This document shows positions 1-6,518 of a DNA stretch of 21,569 nt, in pieces. Below the pieces are notes generated by a model. The model was not told the DNA's origin. It saw only the letters and a program-made list of their open reading frames with translations, and did no database searches. The translations under genes were made by a program, and so were the position numbers. How positions within the stretch are numbered: position 1 is the first letter of the stretch; every line of letters starts with the position of its first letter. The stretch covers positions 1 through 21,569 of the forward strand of contig JAQYCY010000009.1 of assembly GCA_028724485.1 (NCBI GenBank), written 5' to 3'. The DNA is from CAG-917 sp028724485 (lineage in GTDB: Bacteria; Bacillota; Clostridia; Christensenellales; CAG-917).

Positions 1-360
1 GTTGGCGGTAATTACAATATCTATATCAATAGAAAAACCTATGTCGTGCGGATGGAACTTATTAATCCCGATACGGCTACTTATGGTTGTGTGTATTACG
101 ACGGCACGGAGTTTATTATGCTACAGCCTTACGAAACTGACGTTCCTTACATATTCCACTATCAAATAACGGTAGATAAATATGATAATTTACCCGACTT
201 CCACTCTGCAAATTATAGAACTTATGACTTAATAGTTGTGGATACGACAAACGTTTTGATGGGTAGCGGAAGCAACCATTATTTTAAGAATTCGGGAACT
301 TACAACTTGACTATCAACCTAAAGACCTTTGAAATTACTGTTGAATTATTACCCGAATAA
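1..360 (+). CDS. C-terminal part of an unrecognised beta-rich, probably surface or carbohydrate-related protein
   Basis: The frame is open from the first base, so this is the 3' end of a longer gene and the ATG at 46 is probably internal. The 119 visible residues are rich in Tyr, Asn, Thr and Val with no predicted membrane helix, which suggests beta-sheet modules. The segment GGNYNIYINRKTYVVRMEL at the start and GTYNLTINLKTFEITVELL at the very end resemble each other, so about 95-residue modules may repeat, each closing with the same strand pair. Such modules are common in secreted glycan-binding proteins, but I recognise no specific family; that role is inference. An intrinsic terminator follows about 110 bp downstream. 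Confidence 0.6.
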   Translation, partial: VGGNYNIYINRKTYVVRMELINPDTATYGCVYYDGTEFIMLQPYETDVPYIFHYQITVDKYDNLPDFHSANYRTYDLIVVDTTNVLMGSGSNHYFKNSGTYNLTINLKTFEITVELLPE

Positions 361-469
361 AAACATATGGTAGCAGAGGGAAGGGCATAATGACGTTTTC
401 AAAAAATACTTTTTGTCCCACACACATACCTTAAAAACGAGATTTAGTCCCACACATACATAAAGACAA

Positions 470-499
470 ACAACCTATGACTACATAGGTTGTTTTTTC
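470..499 (+). terminator. Rho-independent terminator
   Basis: Perfect 10-bp stem ACAACCTATG / CATAGGTTGT with a 4-nt loop (ACTA), followed by a T-run. It is oriented to end transcription of the plus-strand gene that stops at 360. The minus-strand side has only a weak T-tract. Confidence 0.85.
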
Positions 500-587
500 T
501 TAGGTTTCATTTAAATATTCTACATTTGAGTAAATTCAAACTAGTCGACGTTTAATTAATTTAAGTTAAACTTATTTGTTTTTATAT

Positions 588-623
588 CAGTTCGCCATAA
601 TAAAACAGTTCGCCATAATAAAA
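588..623. repeat. Two perfect tandem copies of an 18-bp unit
   Basis: CAGTTCGCCATAATAAAA occurs at 588-605 and again at 606-623, directly downstream (on the minus strand) of the CNNM-family gene. No function is apparent. The same gap also holds near-repeats GTCCCACACACATAC (415-429) and GTCCCACACATAC (447-459). Confidence 0.8.
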
Positions 624-661
624 CAAAAGGTATAACAATAATAAGTCGGCGGCGGTTTTGG

Positions 662-1954
662 TTATTCTTTCTCTTTGTCCTTTTCCTTATCGCTTTCGAC
701 AGCGGCAATAATGACTTTGACTTCGAGTACTCGGCGTTGCGTAAGTCGGCTGACCGTTATAGTAAGGTTTTTATATTCAACAGTCTGGGCCTTTTTCGGA
801 ATATCACCAATTTGGTCAATCAACCAGCCGCTGACCGTTTGCGAATCGAAGTCTTCCGCATCGTCCTTATCAAGTCCGAAAGTTTCAAAAAACTCGTCAA
901 GCGGCGCTCTGCCGTCTACCATATAAGTGTTATCGTCGATTTTATCGAAGTAATTTATGACCTCGTCGTGTTCGTCCCAAATTTCCCCGACAAGCTCTTC
1001 TAAAATATCTTCGAGCGTGACTATGCCGAGAGTTCCGCCGTATTCATCGGCGACGACAGCCATATGGACTTTTTGACGTTGCATACTTTTAAGCAAAGTA
1101 GCTATTTTCATATGCGCAGTTGCAACCGCAACAGGCGTAATATAATTCTTTATGCTTGTTTCGCCCTTTTCGAGAGCGATGTAAAAATCTATGTTGTGAA
1201 TCATTCCGACTATGCTGTCGATAGTTCCCTTATAAACAGGCATACGAGAGAATTTGTTTTCCAAAAACAGCGTCTTGATTTTTTCCATGTCCATATCGAG
1301 CGACACGGCAACGATGCTTACTCTCGGAACGAGTATGTCTTCTACTTCCGCTTCGTCGAATTCTATCGCGCTTGAAATGAGTTCACGCTCCTGCATATCG
1401 AGCGCGCCGTCTTCTTGCGCTTCCTCAACGATAGACAAAAGTTCCTCGTCTGTTATTACGTCCTTTTTAGGTTTGAACATCTTTTTAAGCACGAATTTCA
1501 AACCCGAAAAGATAATAGTTATCGGAAAGAGTATAACCATTATTACTTTTATAGGATAGCCTGCAATCATGGCAATTTTTTCCGAATTTTCTTTTGCAAT
1601 CATCTTCGGCGTTATTTCGCCAAAGGTCAAAACTATCACGGTAGAAACCGCAACCGAAACGACGCCGCTTACGGCAGCGCTTGAAATAACCGTTTCAAAA
1701 ATGTTGTTGAACAATACGGAAAGCGTAATGTTGACAAGATTGTTTCCGACCAAAATTGCCGAAAGCAATTTGTCGAATTTATCCAAAAGCGACAATGCGT
1801 TTTTTGCCGATCGGTTTCCGTCCGCCGCCTTGACTTTCAGTTTGGTACGATTGGCCGAACTGAAAGCTGTTTCCGTTGCGGAGAAAAATGCGGAAAACGC
1901 TACTAAAATTACTATAAAAACAGATGAAAGTATAAGTTTACTGTCGGGGTCCAT
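662..1954 (-). CDS. CNNM/CorC-HlyC family membrane protein (DUF21, CBS pair, CorC_HlyC domain)
   Basis: A 430-residue integral membrane protein of the family that includes bacterial Mg2+ efflux proteins (CorC, MpfA) and proteins historically called hemolysin C. Residues about 1-160 form the DUF21 domain with roughly four hydrophobic segments and the conserved motifs FSATETAFSS (24-33) and GEITPK (112-117). Residues about 205-325 form the CBS pair (VPR at 209-211, VADEYGGTLGIVTLEDILEE at 301-320), followed by a C-terminal CorC_HlyC domain and a charged KEKDKEKE tail. The frame extends 20 codons further upstream, but the ATG at 1954 has an AGGAG site 4 nt before it, and the promoter at 1983-2011 lies inside that longer frame, so 1954 is the start. 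Mg2+ or Co2+ export is inferred from the family. No clear terminator follows. Confidence 0.92.
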   Translation of the reverse strand: MDPDSKLILSSVFIVILVAFSAFFSATETAFSSANRTKLKVKAADGNRSAKNALSLLDKFDKLLSAILVGNNLVNITLSVLFNNIFETVISSAAVSGVVSVAVSTVIVLTFGEITPKMIAKENSEKIAMIAGYPIKVIMVILFPITIIFSGLKFVLKKMFKPKKDVITDEELLSIVEEAQEDGALDMQERELISSAIEFDEAEVEDILVPRVSIVAVSLDMDMEKIKTLFLENKFSRMPVYKGTIDSIVGMIHNIDFYIALEKGETSIKNYITPVAVATAHMKIATLLKSMQRQKVHMAVVADEYGGTLGIVTLEDILEELVGEIWDEHDEVINYFDKIDDNTYMVDGRAPLDEFFETFGLDKDDAEDFDSQTVSGWLIDQIGDIPKKAQTVEYKNLTITVSRLTQRRVLEVKVIIAAVESDKEKDKEKE

Positions 1955-1982
1955 ATTACTCCTCAAACAAATCTTTTTAAAC

Positions 1983-2011
1983 ATTATAGCATCGATAGGT
2001 AAAGTTGTAAA
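1983..2011 (-). promoter_or_regulatory. Sigma-A type promoter for the CNNM-family gene
   Basis: Read on the minus strand: TTTACA, a 17-nt spacer, then TATAAT. Transcription would start near 1976, giving a leader of about 22 nt that contains the AGGAG site before the ATG at 1954. Confidence 0.8.
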
Positions 2012-2014
2012 CAT

Positions 2015-2281
2015 AAAAGATTAAATTATAATGTAACGACCGTAAGGCGCAGTAGGCTAATGGCATATTTGAATATTGTCGGATTTAGTTGCGCATCGAT
2101 TTTCTTGTCTATTTTCTTGTCGGTTTTAGGCGCAGTTTGTTGCTAAATGATTTTAATTGTTATAAACAAATTCCGCAGTTTGTAACGTTTTTCACATTAT
2201 CGTCGTTTTTTGTCATAAGCGTTAAGCCGTTCATTTATCAAGACATTTTCTTATCGCTCTTTTAACGTGCACGTCGTTGCT
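2015..2281. other. Intergenic stretch between divergent genes, no gene seen
   Basis: AT-rich DNA with short direct repeats: TTTTCTTGTC at 2100-2109 and 2112-2121, and CGCAGTTTGT at 2131-2140 and 2174-2183. There is also a small inverted repeat TTGTT-ATA-AACAA at 2157-2169. Any of these could be a regulator site for the divergent genes, but nothing identifies one. Confidence 0.5.
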
Positions 2282-2310
2282 TTGCCGAAACTATAAAAAA
2301 CATTCATAAT
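2282..2310 (+). promoter_or_regulatory. Possible promoter for azlC
   Basis: TTGCCG, a 17-nt spacer and CATAAT. It would give a leader of about 60 nt. A second candidate -10 (TATTAT, 2358-2363) lies close to the ATG but has no clear -35 partner. Confidence 0.4.
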
Positions 2311-2375
2311 CGAACAAATATCATAGTTAAAACAGAACAAAATAAAAAAAGATATGCTATTATATCTTACGAAAA

Positions 2376-3128
2376 ATGGATAAAAAACTGACTTTCTTAG
2401 ACGGTTTAAAGCACGGACTTCCCGTTTGCTTTGCCTATATCGCCGTGTCGTTCACGTTCGGACTCGTCGCCACTCAAAACGGACTGCCCGTTTGGCTTGC
2501 GACGGTCATTTCGGCAACCAATCTTACGTCGGCAGGTCAGTTTGCAGGTGTCGAACTTATTATATCTATGGCGAGTTACGTCGAAATTGCGCTTGCGGTT
2601 TTTGTCATAAACGCCAGATATATGCTTATGAGCCTTAGCCTTTCGCAACAGCTTTCAAGCGACGTTAAAGGGTTTAAGCGATTTATTATGAGTCTTTTCG
2701 TGACGGACGAAATTTTTGCCATCGCGTCCACGGCAAAAGAGCGGCTTAACTTTGCGTATTTTATGGGACTTTCGACGACGCCGTATTTCGGCTGGGTAAT
2801 CGGCACGCTGTCCGGCGGCCTTATAAGGGGTGTTTTGCCGCCTGCGCTTTCAGCGGCTATGGGCATCGCGCTTTATTGTATGTTTATAGCAATTATAATT
2901 CCGCCGGCAAAAAAATCAAAGCCGATTTTACTTTGCGTGTCGCTCGGGGCAATTTTGTCCTGCCTTATGACTTACGGCTTGCCTAATCTTTCTATGGGCT
3001 TTTCGATTGTAATTTCGTCTTGCATTGCGGCGTTCACGACTGCCGTATTGTTCCCTATTCATAAAACAGAAAACCGTGATTTAAACGACGTCGATATTCT
3101 GCCGCCGAACGGAGGCGATTATGAATAA
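2376..3128 (+). CDS. azlC: AzlC family branched-chain amino acid exporter, large subunit
   Basis: A 250-residue, highly hydrophobic protein. Family signatures are visible in order: GLKHGLPV near the N-terminus, TSAGQFAG (about 51-58), NARYMLMSLSLSQ (about 78-90) and VTDEIFA (about 109-115), followed by several further membrane segments and a polar C-terminal tail. AzlC works with the small AzlD subunit to export branched-chain amino acids and their analogues; the matching azlD lies just downstream. The ATG at 2376 has no recognisable Shine-Dalgarno sequence (ATCTTACGAAAA precedes it), unlike every other gene here, so initiation may be weak or unusual. Its last codons overlap the ATG of the small ORF at 3121. 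Confidence 0.93.
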   Translation: MDKKLTFLDGLKHGLPVCFAYIAVSFTFGLVATQNGLPVWLATVISATNLTSAGQFAGVELIISMASYVEIALAVFVINARYMLMSLSLSQQLSSDVKGFKRFIMSLFVTDEIFAIASTAKERLNFAYFMGLSTTPYFGWVIGTLSGGLIRGVLPPALSAAMGIALYCMFIAIIIPPAKKSKPILLCVSLGAILSCLMTYGLPNLSMGFSIVISSCIAAFTTAVLFPIHKTENRDLNDVDILPPNGGDYE

Positions 3129-3204
3129 CTTCGTCTATGTTTTCATATCCGAATATGCGCATAAGAGCAAAAGAAGCATTATGTCAAAAGGAGGCAATTT
3201 GTGA
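3121..3204 (+). CDS. Small 27-residue ORF coupled between azlC and azlD
   Basis: Starts MNNFVYVFIS and ends MSKGGNL. It has a strong GGAGG site (3111-3115) 5 nt before its ATG, overlaps the azlC stop region by 8 bp, and its TGA (3202-3204) overlaps the azlD GTG start (3201-3203) in a GTGA arrangement. That is a full translational-coupling layout. It could be a real small peptide, a coupling device for azlD, or the remnant of an older azlD 5' end, since an overlapping ATG followed by a short hydrophobic stretch is what an azlD start often looks like. I recognise no homologue. Confidence 0.45.
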   Translation: MNNFVYVFISEYAHKSKRSIMSKGGNL

Positions 3205-3503
3205 TATATCAAATCGTTTCCGCAATCATAATGGCGCTCGCCACGCTTATTCCGAGAATGGTTCCGCTTGTTTTTTGTCGCAAAAAAATCAAGTCTAATC
3301 TTATTCGGTCGTTTTTGTTCTATATGCCGTACGCCGTGCTGTCGGCGCTTACGTTCCCTGCCATTTTGTCGTCTACGGGCAACGTTTGGACCGCCACTAT
3401 CGGAACGGCGTTCGCTCTTGTTATGAGTTATTTCAGAATCAATCTTGCAATAGTCGCGGTCGTATGTTCCGCTGTGGTTTTCGGCTTCAGCTTTGTGTTT
3501 TAA
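3201..3503 (+). CDS. azlD: AzlD family branched-chain amino acid exporter, small subunit
   Basis: A 100-residue membrane protein with about three to four hydrophobic segments. The N-terminal segment carries the family pattern MALATLIPRMVPL (about 11-23), followed by a basic loop (RKKIKSN) and FYMPYAVLSALTFPAIL. It begins with GTG, set by an AAAGGAGG site at 3187-3194 with 6 nt spacing. It pairs with AzlC to form the exporter. The start overlaps the stop of the 27-codon ORF. No strong terminator follows. Confidence 0.9.
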   Translation: MIYQIVSAIIMALATLIPRMVPLVFCRKKIKSNLIRSFLFYMPYAVLSALTFPAILSSTGNVWTATIGTAFALVMSYFRINLAIVAVVCSAVVFGFSFVF

Positions 3504-3577
3504 CGCTTTCCGAAGTTTTCAAACTATTCTTTAAAGCGCTTAATCAATCGTAATTATAATGCCCGATTTATCGATTA

Positions 3578-3718
3578 TTAAAGTTTTATATCCATATCGG
3601 CAATTTTCTTTTTCGACAATAAGTCCACAATGCCGACAAACAAAAACACCGAAAATGCCGTTATAAAATCATAACAACTGATTAAATATAGCTTTGTATT
3701 TATTAACGCTTCAAATGC
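3578..3718 (-). pseudogene. Possible remnant of a membrane-protein gene 3' end
   Basis: An open stretch of 46 codons plus TAA whose 5' limit is an in-frame stop (3719-3721) and which has no ATG near its beginning. The translation contains a convincing transmembrane segment, FITAFSVFLFVGIVDLL, then basic SKKK and a polar end ADMDIKL, as expected of a transporter C-terminus. No Shine-Dalgarno site precedes it. Either a decayed fragment or chance; no family is recognised. Confidence 0.25.
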
Positions 3719-3800
3719 TTATCGCATTTCATTGAAAACTTTTGACTTTCTTAGTTAAAATTAACACCTTAAATGCTGTTTAGTCTAGCAATTTACTGCT

Positions 3801-3860
3801 CGATATTTTATTGAAATTTCAATGCTCTTAGCATTTAATGGTATCCTGAAGAAAATATCG
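3801..3860. repeat. Nested inverted repeats
   Basis: CGATATTTT (3801-3809) is matched by its perfect complement AAAATATCG (3852-3860). Between them lie the palindrome ATTGAAATTTCAAT (3810-3823) and a small hairpin AATGCT-CTT-AGCATT (3821-3835). A similar AAATGC/GCATTT hairpin lies at 3713-3729. There is no T-run, so this is not a normal terminator. Confidence 0.55.
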
Positions 3861-3893
3861 CTCGACGAAATATTGCATTTGACCGTGTAAACT

Positions 3894-3938
3894 AAGCAAT
3901 CAAATATTATGCAATCTAATATTAAGCAATCTAATATC
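3894..3938. repeat. Three tandem copies of a 15-bp unit
   Basis: AAGCAATCAAATATT, ATGCAATCTAATATT and AAGCAATCTAATATC run end to end, differing at one or two positions. The units have no spacers, so this is not a CRISPR array. Confidence 0.8.
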
Positions 3939-4047
3939 TTTAATAGAGCAGCCGACAATGCTATTAAAAACTCCGTTCCGCCTTTCTTTATGGCTACTTT
4001 TCGTTACTTTATTATATTATATTTTTTATTACGACATCAAAATTTTA

Positions 4048-4076
4048 TTGCCCAATTATGCCGATTGTGCTAAACT
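4048..4076 (+). promoter_or_regulatory. Promoter for the Dabb-domain operon
   Basis: TTGCCC, 17-nt spacer, TAAACT. Transcription would start near 4083, right at the AGGAGG site of the gene at 4097. Confidence 0.5.
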
Positions 4077-4096
4077 TGCGATAGGAGGCAAAAATA

Positions 4097-4387
4097 ATGA
4101 TTAAACATATCGTTTGTTTTAAACTCAAAGATAAAACGGAAGAAATCGTTCAAACCGCAATGGAAACCCTTCTTTCGATGAACGGCAACGTCCCTACCGC
4201 AAAAAAGGTTGAAGTCCACCGCGATTTTCTTGAAAGTCCGCGCAGCTATGACATAATGCTTGAAGTCACACTGGACGGCAAAGAATTTTTGGACGAATAT
4301 CAAAATGACGGCTATCATTGCTCGGTCGTAAAAGAACTTATGCACCGCATAGCCGAGAAAAGCATTTCAATCGATTACGAATTTTAA
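4097..4387 (+). CDS. Dabb (stress-responsive dimeric A/B barrel) domain protein
   Basis: A 96-residue single-domain protein. It begins MIKHIVCFKLKD, the typical first strand of the Dabb fold, followed by a helix (about 15-28), VEVHRDFLESPRSYDIMLEV with the usual strand-loop-strand pattern, and a second helix with the motif DEYQNDGYHCSVVKEL. These ferredoxin-like proteins form dimers; members have varied or unknown activities, so no substrate can be assigned. AGGAGG (4083-4088) sits 8 nt before the ATG. The stop codon overlaps the ribosome binding site of the next gene, so the two form an operon. Confidence 0.88.
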   Translation: MIKHIVCFKLKDKTEEIVQTAMETLLSMNGNVPTAKKVEVHRDFLESPRSYDIMLEVTLDGKEFLDEYQNDGYHCSVVKELMHRIAEKSISIDYEF

Positions 4388-4401
4388 AAGGAGAATTTAA
4401 T

Positions 4402-4671
4402 ATGGGAAAAAAAAGTTCTACAAACAAACTTGCATTCTTCACGCTTTGCCTTATCGCAATCGTGTACTTGGTGGCGATGATTCTTCACCTTGTCGAAGTA
4501 AGCTCGCTTGCCGTTACGATTCTTCAAAATGTCGGCGCAATTTTGTTGCTCATCATTTGCGGAATATGCGGCTGGAATTACGTGGCAAGCAAAGCAACAG
4601 TATACAAAGTCTTGTATATAGTTGTAATTCTTGTTATTCTTGTAGCAATAGTCATTCCGATGTGCTTGTAA
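4402..4671 (+). CDS. Small three-helix membrane protein, function unknown
   Basis: An 89-residue protein with a short basic N-terminus (MGKKSSTNK) and about three hydrophobic segments: residues about 10-30, 36-57 and 68-88. The ATG at 4402 is chosen because AAAGGAG (4387-4393) lies 8 nt upstream. The frame extends further upstream into the preceding gene but has no ribosome binding site there. It is translated from the same operon as the Dabb protein. No family is recognised. Confidence 0.75.
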   Translation: MGKKSSTNKLAFFTLCLIAIVYLVAMILHLVEVSSLAVTILQNVGAILLLIICGICGWNYVASKATVYKVLYIVVILVILVAIVIPMCL

Positions 4672-4980
4672 TTGCGACCGCTATTAGCCTTAATGTTTAA
4701 GTCTAAATAGCTTAACGCATTCAAGTTTATAGCGTTTTAAATAGCTGTTACCCCAAATTCTGTAAATGACGATGTGAACAACTATCTATAGAAATTTAAA
4801 AGCAGCTCTTAGAAATATTAAGCAAACGTAATTAAAACGGTAACGGCATTAAGCGGCGTTTAAATTTAATTGCTCACACTTAAAATCTAATTGTACTTTA
4901 ACTTAACGCTTAAACTTTAATGTATTTAGATTTAAACATCGGCTACTGCAAAGTGGCGTAGCTGCAAGAAAAATCAAAGC
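4672..4980. other. AT-rich intergenic stretch between convergent operons, nothing identified
   Basis: About 310 bp between the plus-strand small operon and the terminator of the ribosomal operon. I see no frame with a start and ribosome binding site, no RNA gene and no clear terminator for the plus-strand operon other than the shared hairpin at 4981-5013. Short TTAAG/CTTAA and GCTAC/GTAGC inverted matches are too weak to call. Confidence 0.5.
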
Positions 4981-5013
4981 ATAAAAAAAGAACCTTAACG
5001 GTTCTTTTTTTAT
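4981..5013 (-). terminator. Intrinsic terminator of the ribosomal operon, symmetrical
   Basis: ATAAAAAAAGAACC pairs perfectly with GGTTCTTTTTTTAT over 14 bp around the loop TTAAC. Each strand ends in a T-run, so it should stop the long minus-strand operon just after rplQ and also plus-strand transcripts coming from 4671. Confidence 0.9.
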
Positions 5014-5025
5014 GTCTTATGAAAG

Positions 5026-5532
5026 TTAAATCAATTTCAAAACGCACATTTCGGCAGCGTCACCACGTCTTTCACCGAGTCTGAACATTTGGGTGTAGCC
5101 ACCGCCTTGTCCGAGTTCATCGCGTCTTGCAGCATACTTAGGAGCATGTTCGTTGAACATTTTTTCAACAAGCGGATGCTTGATGTCCTTCGTACGAGCT
5201 TTGAAGTTTGCCTTGCTCTCTTTGTCTGATTTGACTTCTTGCAAATCTCTAAGGTTTGCCATAAGTTTACGACGAGCGGCAAGCTTTTTAGGTCCGTCGT
5301 TTGTGAATTCCTTCTTGACGGTTTCGCCCTTTGCGTTCTTAACTTGTTTTGTAACTTTTACAGTATCTTCATAGCTGTTGATAGCAACGGTGATGAGTTT
5401 TTCCGCTATTGATTTAACTGCCTTTGCGCGGTCAACAGTTGTTTCGATTTGTCCATACCAGAGAAGCTCTGAGACTTGATTTTTAAGCAAAGCCATTCTT
5501 TGGTCAGATCTTTTACCTAATTTCTTTGGCAT
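5026..5532 (-). CDS. rplQ: 50S ribosomal protein L17 (enlarged)
   Basis: L17 sits near the polypeptide exit of the large subunit. The start MPKKLGKRSDQRMALLKNQV and the end GGGYTQMFRLGERRGDAAEM are canonical. At 168 residues it is much longer than the usual 115-130. Extra sequence lies at about 54-84 (charged, containing KNAKGETVKKEF) and about 97-118 (KSDKESKANFKARTKDIK). AGGAGG (5539-5544) overlaps the rpoA stop codon, coupling the two genes. It is the last gene before the terminator. Confidence 0.96.
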   Translation of the reverse strand: MPKKLGKRSDQRMALLKNQVSELLWYGQIETTVDRAKAVKSIAEKLITVAINSYEDTVKVTKQVKNAKGETVKKEFTNDGPKKLAARRKLMANLRDLQEVKSDKESKANFKARTKDIKHPLVEKMFNEHAPKYAARRDELGQGGGYTQMFRLGERRGDAAEMCVLKLI

Positions 5533-5542
5533 ATCTTACCTC

Positions 5543-6496
5543 CTAATCTTCTTGAGCTCTGAGTCCAAGTCCTAAGTCTTCCAACTTCTTGATGACTTCT
5601 TCGAGCGACTTTCTGCCAAGATTTCTAACCTTCAACATATCGTCTTCCGAACGCTTTGTAAGGTCTTCAACGGTGTGAATACCTGCGCGTTTCAAACAGT
5701 TGTACGAACGTACTGAAAGGTCTAAGTCCTCAACCGACATTTCCAAAACTTTTTGTTGTTTGTCATCGCCTTGCGAAACCAAAATTTCGCAATCGCTCAT
5801 TGATTCGACAAGTTCTACAAAAAGTTTCAAGTGGTCATTCATAATTTTTGCTGCAAGCGAAATGATTTCCTTTGCAGACGTGGTTCCGTCCGTTTCGACT
5901 TCGATTGTAAGTTTGTCGAAATCGATGCTATGCTCGACACGAGTGCTTTCAACCGTGTAGTTCACTTTCAAAACAGGGGTATAGATAGAGTCGATAGGAA
6001 TATATCCGATTGCCGCTCTAGGGTCCTTGTTTTTAGTTGCAGGAACGTAACCTCTTCCGCTGTCGACAAAGATAGACATCATAATCGAGCCGCCTTCATC
6101 GATTGTACAAATGTACATATCAGGGTTCATAATTTCAACGTCGCCGGGAACGTCGATATCGCCGGCTTTGACGACACCTGCCGTTGTCTTTCTGAGCGTC
6201 AATTCGATTTTGCCGAGTCTGTCGGTGCTGTTAATTTTAAGACGCAATCCTTTTATATTAAGGATAATATCGGTTACGTCTTCTTTAACGCCTTTGATTG
6301 TGGCAAATTCGTGGTCAACGCCTTCGATTTTAATACCGACAGCCGCTGCGCCCGGAAGTGATGACAATAATATTCTCCTAAGGCAGTTACCGAGAGTTGT
6401 GCCGAAACCTCTTTCAAGAGGTTCGACAACGAACTTAGCAAAATTCTTGCTTTCGTTCTCTTCGCATACAATCTTAGGTTTCTTGATTTCCATCAT
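5543..6496 (-). CDS. rpoA: DNA-directed RNA polymerase subunit alpha
   Basis: A 317-residue subunit that nucleates RNA polymerase assembly. The N-terminal dimerisation domain (about 1-230) carries FAKFVVEPLERGFGTTLGNC and LRRILLSSLPG. After a linker, the C-terminal domain (about 247-317) carries the helix-hairpin-helix motif VRNLGRKSLEEVIKKL, which binds UP elements and activators. Two adjacent ATGs (6496 and 6493) follow AGGAGG; I take the first, 6 nt from the site. It ends in TAG, within the rplQ ribosome binding site. Confidence 0.98.
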   Translation of the reverse strand: MMEIKKPKIVCEENESKNFAKFVVEPLERGFGTTLGNCLRRILLSSLPGAAAVGIKIEGVDHEFATIKGVKEDVTDIILNIKGLRLKINSTDRLGKIELTLRKTTAGVVKAGDIDVPGDVEIMNPDMYICTIDEGGSIMMSIFVDSGRGYVPATKNKDPRAAIGYIPIDSIYTPVLKVNYTVESTRVEHSIDFDKLTIEVETDGTTSAKEIISLAAKIMNDHLKLFVELVESMSDCEILVSQGDDKQQKVLEMSVEDLDLSVRSYNCLKRAGIHTVEDLTKRSEDDMLKVRNLGRKSLEEVIKKLEDLGLGLRAQED

Positions 6497-6518
6497 ATTA
6501 AGCCTCCTAAACTAATTA

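Larger units (their letters stand above)
3785..4003 (-). other. Open frame of 72 codons without a start codon
   Basis: Open between a TAA (4004-4006) and a TAG (3785-3787), with no ATG or GTG and no ribosome binding site; one in-frame TTG exists near codon 16. The 15-bp tandem repeat at 3894-3938 stays in frame and gives DCLIL, DCIIF, DCLVY in succession. This may be decayed coding sequence, but AT-rich intergenic noise is equally possible. Confidence 0.15.

Noticed and set aside
384..435. Short ORF MTFSKNTFCPTHIP before the terminator
   Set aside because: Only 14 codons with a poor ribosome binding site; it lies in the untranslated 3' region of the left-edge gene.
1569..2024. 151-codon plus-strand frame opposite the CNNM-family gene
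   Set aside because: The minus-strand protein has clear DUF21, CBS and CorC_HlyC motifs and a proper start; the opposite frame has none.
2160..2234. 24-codon minus-strand ORF ending in TNCGICL
   Set aside because: No ribosome binding site or promoter, and no context that would make a peptide likely.
3504..3545. Possible terminator after azlD (CGCTTT ... AAAGCG)
   Set aside because: The stem is 6 bp with a loop of about 20 nt and no T-run follows.
3894..3938. Possible CRISPR-like repeat
   Set aside because: The three 15-bp units touch each other without spacers, and no cas gene is present.
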